From the NCBI GenBank assembly GCA_902772085.1, contig CACXZL010000179.1:1-5011 (forward strand): 5,011 bases of DNA, given 5' to 3'. Positions within the stretch are counted from its first letter, which is position 1. Every line of letters begins with the position of its first letter. This DNA is from an uncultured Coriobacteriaceae bacterium. Lineage in GTDB: Bacteria; Actinomycetota; Coriobacteriia; Coriobacteriales; Atopobiaceae. The notes below the pieces were generated by a model. It did not search any database. It was not told the origin of the DNA and saw nothing but the letters and a program-made list of their open reading frames with translations. Below, one piece after another: positions 1 to 4,650 of this stretch. A program made the translations under genes and the position numbers.

Positions 1-852
1 TTCCGCTATCGCACCGGCTTTTACAAAGCCGACCTGTTCGAATGCGAGCTGTTCAACATCAGGAAGGGACTTAAGAAGGGCGCGCCGACCGCCAAGGCAC
101 TTGCGGACCTCATGGCAAACACCGAGCTTGGCATCTCCGTGGTCCAAACGAAGGATCTGCTCGAAGAACTTCAAGAGTCGAGCCAGCAGCCTGGAGACCC
201 GCGTGAGGGCGGGTACGAAGATCTCGCTTCGGGAATATTGGCGCTCAGCCAGCCAGAGCTCTCTCGCGAGGAGAGGCGGAGGCGTGCACAGAACCTTGCG
301 AAGCAGAAGCCGGAGCCCATATACGAGTTCTCCTTCACGCACAGGGGTAAGGACGGGTTCGAGGAGTCTTTCACCGAGGATGAGGAATCGCGCGGGACGC
401 TTGCGGTTCTCGCGTTCTTCTCACTTGCCCTACGGCTGCTTAGTGTCAGGTCTGTCGGCTTCATAGACGAAGTCGATTCGAGCTTGCATCCTAACTACGT
501 CCAAGAGCTGGTCGCCCTGTTCAAGGACCCGAGAACCAACCCGCATCAGTCGCAGCTGATATTCACGACGCATGATGTCTCCCTCATTACGCGTACAGGG
601 GCGGATCGTCGCATCCTCGACCAAGACCAGATCTGGCTTGTCGAGAAGGATAGCGACGGGGCGTCGACCATATACCCGGTCACGTCGATACAGCAATCGC
701 GTTGGGACGAGAACTTCGGGAGGAACTACATCCACGGCATCTATGGCGCCGCGCCGAGGCCTGATTTCCACGAGGCGTTCATCCAAGCGGCATCCGATCT
801 CCGCGACGCCAATGTCGAGCTTACCGCCAGTGAGTTTGGCGGCGATGCCTAG
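1..852 (+). CDS. RloA-like AAA15-family ATPase, C-terminal part (5' end outside window)
   Basis: The frame is open from the first base, so the gene starts upstream; 283 codons are visible. The internal ATG at 112 lies within continuous coding sequence and is not the start. Seen: an ABC-type signature-like segment ESRGT (about 382-396), a Walker B/D-loop segment VGFIDEVDSSLHP (454-492) and an H-loop-like FTTHD (562-576). This order is that of ABC-class AAA15 ATPases such as RloA, AbiLi and OLD-type proteins. The Walker A motif must lie upstream and cannot be checked. Family knowledge: these ATPases act with a small Toprim-like partner in cytoplasmic phage defence, probably as the sensor or energy module. 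The stop codon shares its last base with the GTG start of the RloB-like gene, so the two are one operon and probably translationally coupled. The ATPase class is secure; the RloA subgroup rests mainly on the partner. Confidence 0.86.
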   Translation, partial: FRYRTGFYKADLFECELFNIRKGLKKGAPTAKALADLMANTELGISVVQTKDLLEELQESSQQPGDPREGGYEDLASGILALSQPELSREERRRRAQNLAKQKPEPIYEFSFTHRGKDGFEESFTEDEESRGTLAVLAFFSLALRLLSVRSVGFIDEVDSSLHPNYVQELVALFKDPRTNPHQSQLIFTTHDVSLITRTGADRRILDQDQIWLVEKDSDGASTIYPVTSIQQSRWDENFGRNYIHGIYGAAPRPDFHEAFIQAASDLRDANVELTASEFGGDA

Positions 853-1514
853 TGACGGCAAAGCGGAAGCGCATGAGGTCAGGGCGCCCAAACGGCAACA
901 TGCGCCCAAGAAAGAAGCGGTATCTCGTGGTGACCAACGGAGAGGTCACCGAGCCACAGTATTTCAAGGGGCTCGAGAAAGAGCTTGGCGACGTCGTGAT
1001 AGAGGTGCGATCCTACAGGAAAGACCCGAGTGCGCTAGCGGCCGCAGCTAAAGACCTCAAGGACCGAGAGGCTAATGCAAGCAACTCTTCGGGCAATCGA
1101 GGGGTTGATGGTTTCCAGCGCGTCTTCGTTGTGACGGATGTTGACGATTTCACAGTCAAGCAGTTCCAGGACGCAAGACGTATTTGCAAGAACGAAGGAA
1201 TGGAGCTCATCATCACCAACCCTTGCTTCGAAGTCTGGCTTGTAGATCATCTGGTCTGCTGTCCTGGCGCTTATACCGAGGCAAAGGATGTGGAGCGTAA
1301 GGCCGCTGAGCTTGGCATCGTTGGCGGCAGTCGTGACAAGCATGTTGATTATGCGCGCATCGAGGGAAAACGCGGTCAAGCTTGTGAGAACGCTTCAATC
1401 CACAACACCGATGAGCGGAAGCGTAAGCGCAGCCAACTCAACAGCTTAGACTTTGGCCCATGGACCGATATGCCCGCCGTGATAGTTCGCTTTGACGGAA
1501 AGAAGCGTAAGTAG
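852..1514 (+). CDS. rloB: RloB-like protein (Toprim-like effector of an RloAB/AbiL-type defence pair)
   Basis: Complete 220-residue protein, near the usual RloB length. Seen: a basic N-terminus (KRKR, RPRKKR), then YLVVTNGEVTEPQYFKGL at about 24-41 with glutamates E31 and E34, then VFVVTDVDDF at 91-100 with D96, D98 and D99, then ITNPCFEVWLVDHL at 121-134. The E, DxDD and NPCFExWL pattern is the RloB hallmark, and the acidic residues are placed as in a Toprim fold, which in relatives coordinates metal for nuclease-type chemistry. Known family: rloA and rloB were named as genes linked to type I restriction loci; lactococcal AbiL has the same two-gene make-up. The start chosen is GTG at 852, overlapping the ATPase stop by one base; ATG codons at 873 and 900 are in frame but have no better ribosome site. 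The role, phage-triggered abortive infection, is inferred from the family. Confidence 0.85.
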   Translation: MTAKRKRMRSGRPNGNMRPRKKRYLVVTNGEVTEPQYFKGLEKELGDVVIEVRSYRKDPSALAAAAKDLKDREANASNSSGNRGVDGFQRVFVVTDVDDFTVKQFQDARRICKNEGMELIITNPCFEVWLVDHLVCCPGAYTEAKDVERKAAELGIVGGSRDKHVDYARIEGKRGQACENASIHNTDERKRKRSQLNSLDFGPWTDMPAVIVRFDGKKRK

Positions 1515-1543
1515 ATTTCTGCCCGATTCGATGACTTTGTGAC

Positions 1544-1591
1544 GGCCTCTTAGCCTTGTAGCAGGTTAAGGGGCCGAATTCTTTGTCGGCC
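1544..1591 (+). other. two overlapping, mutually exclusive hairpins after the RloB-like gene
   Basis: Hairpin 1 pairs GGCCTCTTA (1544-1552) with TAAGGGGCC (1567-1575): nine pairs including one G-U, with a 14-nt loop. Hairpin 2 pairs GGCCGA (1572-1577) with TCGGCC (1586-1591) around an 8-nt loop. They share bases 1572-1575, so only one can form. Neither has a proper U-run; only TTCTTTG lies close by. They could be a weak end for the RloAB transcript or an attenuator-like switch before the small gene at 1613. Chance pairing cannot be excluded. Confidence 0.35.
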
Positions 1592-1612
1592 ACGATACGA
1601 AAGGTGGCTGAC

Positions 1613-1747
1613 ATGGCAGGTGATAACCATGACGACAAGACGCAGGAAGAGCCGCAAGCCCTGGAAGATGTATTTGAATCTCCCCCGATTTCGTTGACAG
1701 GTCGATACCAGGCGGCGAGCGGCCGTGTCGCGTGTGCCTCCTCGTAA
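1613..1747 (+). pseudogene. 5' fragment of a small gene of unknown function, cut by an IS remnant
   Basis: An ATG preceded by AAGGTGG (1601-1607) with a 5-nt spacer gives an acidic N-terminus, MAGDNHDDKTQEEPQALEDV, continuing FES. After about codon 23 the frame enters sequence that on the other strand reads as a transposase tail, and it stops at codon 45. The good ribosome site and strongly biased acidic composition suggest a real gene start, with the rest lost when the insertion sequence arrived. I do not recognise the family. It could also be a small intact 44-residue peptide, but the last 20 or so residues read as IS sequence, so truncation is the better reading. Confidence 0.5.
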
Positions 1748-1808
1748 TCGCACGGGCTCATGTAGCCGAGTGCGGAGTGGAGCCTCAGGCGGTTGTAGAA
1801 GTTATTCC
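1681..1808 (-). mobile_element. IS3-type transposase OrfB C-terminal remnant with IS end
   Basis: On the minus strand the frame reads NNFYNRLRLHSALGYMSP, then CDYEEAHATRPLAAWY. The NFYN..R.HSALGY.SP pattern is the typical end of IS3-family OrfB integrase-core proteins. The outer part reads, on the minus strand, TGTCAACGAAATCGGGGG (near 1681-1697), which resembles the terminal sequence that commonly follows such transposases; the exact boundary is estimated. The frame runs past the IS end without a stop, so the original stop has been lost or I have misplaced it. Only about 40 codons remain; the catalytic DDE region is absent and the fragment cannot move by itself. It ends inward at the palindromic junction with a second transposase fragment on the other strand. 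Confidence 0.75.
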
Positions 1809-1834
1809 TACCGCGGAATAACTACTACAACCGC
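1789..1834. repeat. 20-bp near-perfect inverted repeat at the junction of two IS remnants
   Basis: Arms 1789-1808 and 1815-1834 are reverse complements except for one mismatch at 1799, around the 6-nt centre TACCGC. Each arm encodes the start of the conserved NN(F/Y)YNR transposase motif on its own strand. The structure therefore marks where two tail fragments are joined head to head, and it could also fold as a strong hairpin. Confidence 0.9.
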
Positions 1835-1981
1835 TACCGCCCGCACGAGGCGATCGGCGACCGCGTGCCGGCCGAGGTCATGGACGAGTTCTTCGGACGC
1901 TTCGAGGCGGGACTCACATATGACTCAGACATCATGATGGCGGCCTAAAAATCTGCAAAAACCTTGTCCACTATCTTGACA
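1815..1981 (+). mobile_element. second transposase C-terminal remnant with IS right end
   Basis: The plus-strand frame reads NNYYNRYRPHEAIGDRVPAE, then VMDEFFGRFEAGLTYDSD, IMMAA and a TAA at 1946-1948. NYYN.YRPH is the conserved tail of integrase-core (rve) transposases of the IS3/IS481 type. About 18 bases after the stop, TGTCCACTATCTTGACAGGG (1965-1984) resembles an IS terminus; the coding frame of the BspA-like pseudogene resumes around there. The sequence differs from the remnant on the minus strand, so this is a different IS and not the other half of the same copy. The N-terminal and catalytic parts are missing. The right boundary is estimated to within a few bases. Confidence 0.72.
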
Positions 1982-3269
1982 GGGCTCACTGCGCTCGACG
2001 GCACGGACGCCGGCAACTACCAGGAGCAGCCTTACATGGCGCTTGAGAGCGGCGTGCTGCCGGAGTCCGTGTTCTCGGACATCGCTTCTGCCATTCGCGG
2101 GCAGAACGGCGAGAGCACGCTCTATCAGCCGAGAGATATGGCCGCCGCCATCTTGGCGCTCGAATGGGACGTTGGTTACAAGATTCGCGCATTGCTTCTG
2201 GACGACGGGACCTTGGAAATCAACTACTATGAGCGGCACACGAGCGTGACCGGCGGGCGCATCGTGCAGGTCTTCGAGATCAACCCGGCGGGCCACTCTT
2301 CCGCGAGCGCAAGGTCCTACGACTCCATCAAGTTGCTGGTGAAGAAGGTCTACATCGACTCGACCATCGCTAGGCTGGGAATCCAGAACTGCAACTACTG
2401 GTTCAACACCTTCTCGAATTGCGCCGAGGTGAGGGGCTTCGAGAACCTGTCCGGCATGACGAGCGCCAACCAGATGTTCACGAGCTGCGGCTCACTTGAG
2501 ACGATCTACGCAACATCGTTCAGCAATTCGGGGCTCTCGGGCTCGCTTATGTTCAACAGCCGCAACCGCTTGGTTGGCGGGACGGATGGCTTCGTGCCCT
2601 CTCGACCACGAGCGGCGCGAGCGTTTGCAAGCTCGGCGCGGGCGGCGTGCTAACCGGCCCCAACAACGACCGGCTCACGTGGCTCTACGCTCATTACTAC
2701 GCCGACGGCGAGGGCGTGCTCACGGCGAACTCAACGCTTGACCCCACGCGCGCGCTCGTGGCATCGAACAGAATCTGCGCCATCGGTAAGTACGTGGGGC
2801 TCGGGTTCACGCCCTTGGACGGCGTAACGGGTCCGACGCACCGCCAGCACCACACTGGCGCGACGTTCGCCGCCGACATGGTCACGTTCTCGTACCTGAA
2901 CCTGAACTACCTGTTTTACAGCTGCACCAATCTTGCCAGCGTGAGCGGGCTGGGCAACCTCTCGGGCGTGCGCTCGATGCGCTACACGTTCAGCTCTGCG
3001 CGTTCACGACCATCGACTTCCGGGGCTTCGACCCGTCGACGCTGACGAACCTGTTCTACACATTCTCCGGGTGCTCGCGCCTTACAACGATCTACGCGGA
3101 TGCGAGCTGGACGCTGCCTTCGAGCGGGATCACGGGCTCGCAGTGCTTCTACTCGTGTTCCACGTCGCTGGTAGGCGGTAACGGAACGGTATGGCCGAGC
3201 AACAAGACGGCGTACTCGTACTTCCGCATCGACACGGTGAGCGCGCCGGGGTACATCACGGTGACATAA
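1982..3269 (+). pseudogene. BspA-like (DUF285-type) repeat protein, IS-truncated and twice frameshifted
   Basis: Three frames join into one protein. Segment 1 (to about 2599) has SVFSDIASAIRGQNGES and YQPRDMAAAILALEW, a helical motif I associate with phage structural proteins, then NYWFNTFSNCAEVRGF and MFTSCGSLETI repeats. A one-base loss near 2597-2600 moves it to segment 2 (LSTTSGASVCKLGAGG onward), with NYLFYSCTNLASVSGLGN. A second shift near 2995-2997 leads to segment 3, with FYTFSGCSRLTTI and LVGGNGTVWPSN, ending APGYITVT and TAA at 3267-3269. There are two tandem units: RLVGGTDGFVP in the first matches SLVGGNGTVWP in the second. The (M/Y)F.SC..LTTI pattern is that of BspA/DUF285 leucine-rich surface or tail-associated proteins. 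The native start is lost; the TTG at 1964 lies within the IS end. The likely role, adhesion or a phage tail accessory, is inferred. Frameshifts could be sequencing errors, but the missing start supports true decay. Confidence 0.8.
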
Positions 3270-3276
3270 AGAGCGA

Positions 3277-3314
3277 GGCGCACGGCCTTTCACTGAACCG
3301 TGCGCCACTTTATC
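3277..3314 (+). terminator. hairpin between convergent genes, probable (bidirectional) terminator
   Basis: GGCGCACGG (3277-3285) pairs perfectly with CCGTGCGCC (3298-3306) around a 12-nt loop, 7 bases after the BspA-like stop. The downstream tail ACTTTATC is only weakly U-rich. On the minus strand the same stem is followed by TCGCTCTTTATG, 18 bases past the end of the excisionase-like gene. It is placed to end transcription from both sides. Confidence 0.65.
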
Positions 3315-3324
3315 CCTGATTCGC

Positions 3325-3495
3325 TTATCCGACGATTCCGGACTTCGCGTCAAAGAGCTCCAAGAACTTCTGTTTCGGTAGATACCAGCGGTTGTTATCC
3401 AACTTGACGGCAGGGAGCGCCTGCCTGTTGAACATGGACCTCACCCGGTTGACGTGCAAACCGGTTATCTCGGCAACATGCTGAGCCGTGAGCAT
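3325..3495 (-). CDS. excisionase-like small winged-helix/HTH DNA-binding protein
   Basis: A 56-residue protein: MLTAQHVAEITGLHVNRVRS, then MFNRQALPAVKLDNNRWYLP, then a C-terminal helix KQKFLELFDAKSGIVG. The pattern LTAQ.VAE.TGLH.N.VR (helix-turn-helix), followed by a short basic wing (AVKLDNNRWYL) and a closing helix, is that of MerR-like excisionase/HTH_17 proteins. Family role: binds DNA near attachment sites and biases recombination towards excision, or acts as a small repressor. The ATG at 3495 is the first start codon available: the frame extends about 45 codons further upstream, but they contain no ATG, GTG or TTG. No clear ribosome site precedes this ATG, so translation may be coupled to the upstream gene ending at 3588 or use a non-standard start. 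The tRNA-derived att-like site some 670 bases away supports an excisionase role; this is inferred. Confidence 0.72.
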   Translation of the reverse strand: MLTAQHVAEITGLHVNRVRSMFNRQALPAVKLDNNRWYLPKQKFLELFDAKSGIVG

Positions 3496-3587
3496 GAGTG
3501 GGTAGTTTGCGAGGAAATCCGCTGACTGAGTTACAGCCTTGCCGCTATCGGCGTCATCAGGAGGCGCTGTGCGGACATATGGCGGCC

Positions 3588-3896
3588 TTACGGCGTAGGA
3601 CCGTCTTCGCGCTCGATGACCCTGTAGCCGACTGCCTCAAGGGCTTCTATGGCGCTCTCTAGACCCAATCGTTTGCGCTCGAGCAGGCGCTCCGCCGCCT
3701 GGGCACGGGCATCGTCAAGGTTTGCGGGCTCTCGGGCGCTCATCATGCATCCTCTCCCATCGCTCGTGGACTCCATCTGCTCGCAGATCTCGCGCTTCTC
3801 GTCCAAGCTGAAGCTCTCTGGACTTCCCAGGCAGACGTCAGCCCTGAAATAGGCCATGGCCTCGTCTTCAATGAGTTTCTGCATGTTCTCGATCAT
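3588..3896 (-). CDS. hypothetical protein, 102 residues, upstream of the excisionase-like gene
   Basis: Starts MIENMQKLIEDEAMAYFRAD and ends AIEALEAVGYRVIEREDGPTP; mostly helical, acidic, without membrane segment or recognisable motif. The middle (ARAQAAERLLERKRLGLESA) could form a coiled coil. The start at 3896 is chosen because GGAGAGGAG precedes it with an 8-nt spacer. A longer frame back to an ATG at 4010 (140 residues) is open, but its extra part has only a weak ribosome site and overlaps the GGACACC repeat cluster at 3929-3970, which looks non-coding. The gene probably forms a small operon with the excisionase-like gene about 90 bases downstream. Position suggests a role in element maintenance or transfer control, but I do not recognise the family. 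Confidence 0.62.
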   Translation of the reverse strand: MIENMQKLIEDEAMAYFRADVCLGSPESFSLDEKREICEQMESTSDGRGCMMSAREPANLDDARAQAAERLLERKRLGLESAIEALEAVGYRVIEREDGPTP

Positions 3897-3928
3897 CTTT
3901 GTGGCTCCTCTCCAAACTGCGACCTCCC

Positions 3929-3974
3929 GGACACCATGGCCTGTCACGAAGGACACCACGCAGGACACCAAGCC
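3929..3974 (+). repeat. three GGACACCA copies, distal left cluster of arm-type-like motifs
   Basis: GGACACCA occurs at 3929, 3951 and 3963. The last two form tandem 12-bp units (GGACACCACGCA, GGACACCAAGCC). The motif is the reverse complement of the GGTGTCC units at 4087-4122. Tyrosine integrases bind short direct repeats (arm sites) flanking the core of an attachment site, and this arrangement resembles such sites. Binding is inferred. Confidence 0.55.
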
Positions 3975-4086
3975 CGACGTGGACGCCATGGCCCCGGCTT
4001 TACGGTTCATGATTCAGCCTGTCGATTGTCTGGCCAGGCAACCGGCCGAAAGAGGAAAACACCCGACTTTTGACGAGACTCCCGTT

Positions 4087-4122
4087 TTTGGTGTCCTATT
4101 TGGTGTTCCGTTTAGTGTCCTA
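4087..4122 (+). repeat. three tandem 12-bp repeats (TTTGGTGTCCTA type) beside the tRNA fragment
   Basis: Units TTTGGTGTCCTA (4087), TTTGGTGTTCCG (4099) and TTTAGTGTCCTA (4111) follow each other at exactly 12-bp intervals. They share the core GGTGTCC with the clusters at 3929-3974 and, on the opposite strand, 4317-4347. They lie about 45 bases from the tRNA fragment. Exact spacing and position suggest integrase or excisionase binding sites. Confidence 0.7.
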
Positions 4123-4159
4123 AACAAAAGCAGGTAGACGGTCTATGCCATCTACCTGC
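4122..4159 (-). terminator. rho-independent terminator beyond the tRNA-Val 3' end
   Basis: On the minus strand GCAGGTAGA (4159-4151) pairs with TCTACCTGC (4138-4130) as a perfect 9-bp stem, extended by two more pairs after one mismatch, and is followed by TTTTGTTT (4129-4122). It lies 8 bases after the CCA end of the tRNA fragment, as expected for a tRNA gene terminator that came with the tRNA flank or the element. Confidence 0.8.
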
Positions 4160-4167
4160 GTCTTTCG

Positions 4168-4219
4168 TGGTGGGCGTTACAAGATTTGAACTTGTGACCT
4201 CTTCCGTGTCAGGGAAGCG
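4168..4219 (-). other. tRNA-Val(GAC) 3' fragment, probable attachment-site core
   Basis: Read on the minus strand this is the 3' part of a tRNA: anticodon stem CTTCC/GGAAG (4205-4201 partner at 4217-4213), loop CTGACAC with anticodon GAC, variable AGGTC, T arm ACAAG-TTCAAAT-CTTGT, acceptor strand AACGCCC, A73 and encoded CCA (4170-4168). No D-arm or matching 5' acceptor strand (GGGCGTT) follows on the 5' side, so this cannot be a working tRNA. Integrative elements commonly carry or duplicate the 3' end of a tRNA gene as their attachment core, which is the likely origin. The hairpin CGGA-CATA-TCCG at 4218-4229 marks the change to unrelated sequence. Confidence 0.85.
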
Positions 4220-4255
4220 GATATGTCCGAGTCTTGCATACCATTTTGTAAAACC

Positions 4256-4272
4256 GCAGGTAGACTGCCTGC
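4256..4272. repeat. short hairpin repeating the terminator arm GCAGGTAGAC
   Basis: GCAGGTAGAC (4256-4265) copies the first ten bases of the terminator arm at 4130-4139, and GCAGG/CCTGC here forms its own 5-bp hairpin. On the minus strand the stem is followed by GGTTTTAC, so it could be a weak terminator upstream of the tRNA fragment. The repeat on both sides of the fragment may date from recombination or from an older tRNA flank. Confidence 0.45.
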
Positions 4273-4302
4273 AACTAGTGCGTACTGTCACTCATAAAAG
4301 TT

Positions 4303-4331
4303 ATAATAACACTCATGGACACCCTCAACAA
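4303..4331 (-). promoter_or_regulatory. candidate promoter directed towards the tRNA fragment
   Basis: On the minus strand TTGTTG (4331-4326), a 17-bp spacer and TATTAT (4308-4303), with TGT just before the -10 (extended -10). It would transcribe leftwards through the tRNA fragment. A GGACACC motif (4317-4323) lies in the spacer, so a protein bound there would block it. No gene start lies directly downstream. Confidence 0.4.
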
Positions 4332-4347
4332 CCCACGTTTGACACCA
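4317..4347 (+). repeat. right-side copies of the GGACACC motif
   Basis: GGACACC at 4317-4323 and TGACACCA at 4340-4347, 23 bases apart (near twice the 12-bp spacing seen on the left). Relative to the tRNA fragment they are inverted with respect to the 4087-4122 cluster, as arm sites on the two sides of an attP would be. Only two copies, one imperfect, so this is weaker than the left clusters. Confidence 0.45.
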
Positions 4348-4399
4348 TTTGTTACCAGCTAACGTGCAAGGTGCATTTACGAACACTTGCACAGTACCC

Positions 4400-4428
4400 C
4401 ACTTCGAAGTGCTTCGAAGCATTCGAAT
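4400..4428. repeat. three TTCGAA-centred palindromes at about 10-bp spacing
   Basis: CACTTCGAAGTG (4400-4411), GCTTCGAAGC (4411-4420) and ATTCGAAT (4421-4428) follow directly; the TTCGAA cores start at 4403, 4413 and 4422. Spacing of 10 and 9 bases places them on one face of the helix, as in an operator array. The bound protein is unknown. Confidence 0.6.
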
Positions 4429-4640
4429 CAGCATTTATCGCACCGCTTTTCGTACCGCCAATTCTTTTCTGAGTTCACGCTCGTTAGCCGTATGAGTCAC
4501 ACGGCACGTACGGCACCCATCCGCAACAAGCGAATCGCATGCATGGTGTTCGCGAATCGAATTCAATTGCAGTATCGACTGCGTCCGCATGCCACGCGGC
4601 CAACTGTGTATCATTAGACACTAGGACTCAGCGGCACCAC

Positions 4641-4645
4641 GGAGG
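4641..4645 (+). promoter_or_regulatory. ribosome binding site of the AlbA_2 gene
   Basis: GGAGG with a 5-nt spacer (TTTTC) before ATG 4651. This consensus site fixes the start; no in-frame alternative upstream is as good. Confidence 0.85.
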
Positions 4646-4650
4646 TTTTC

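Larger units (their letters stand above)
4220..4650. other. non-coding stretch, palindrome-rich, no supported gene
   Basis: Between the tRNA fragment and the AlbA_2 gene I see no frame with a ribosome site and protein-like composition. The open frame at 4167-4472 is antisense to the tRNA fragment. The stretch holds the GCAGG hairpin, a candidate leftward promoter, the right-side GGACACC copies, an inverted repeat GTGCAAG (4364-4370)/CTTGCAC (4386-4392), a TTCGAA cluster, a double ACGGCAC (4501 and 4510) and two GCGAATCG copies. No clear promoter for the gene at 4651 was found. Confidence 0.6.

Noticed and set aside
430..909. 159-residue minus-strand frame
   Set aside because: Shadow of the ATPase gene, whose motifs are clear on the plus strand.
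852..1514. PARIS (AriA-AriB) or retron effector instead of RloAB
   Set aside because: The small partner has the RloB NPCFExWL and DxDD pattern and not a recognisable DUF4435 pattern; no reverse transcriptase or retron RNA is present.
1438..1761. 107-residue minus-strand frame as an intact gene
   Set aside because: Only its first part is a transposase tail; the remainder runs beyond the IS end into unrelated sequence and the RloB gene.
1964..2653. TTG 1964 as genuine start of the BspA-like protein
   Set aside because: The TTG lies inside the IS terminal sequence and has no ribosome site; the native N-terminus was displaced by the insertion.
3897..4010. Longer 140-residue version of the 3588-3896 gene
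   Set aside because: The extra 38 codons overlap the GGACACC repeat cluster and have only a weak ribosome site, while ATG 3896 has GGAGAGGAG at good distance. Not fully excluded.
4302..4307. TATAAT as a plus-strand -10 box
   Set aside because: No acceptable -35 at 15-18 bases upstream and no gene directly downstream; the minus-strand reading has a better -35 and an extended -10.
4167..4472. Open frame starting MVGVTRFELVTSSVSGKR
   Set aside because: It is antisense to the tRNA-Val fragment; this wording is a familiar artefact of translating tRNA genes backwards. No ribosome site and the rest is not protein-like.
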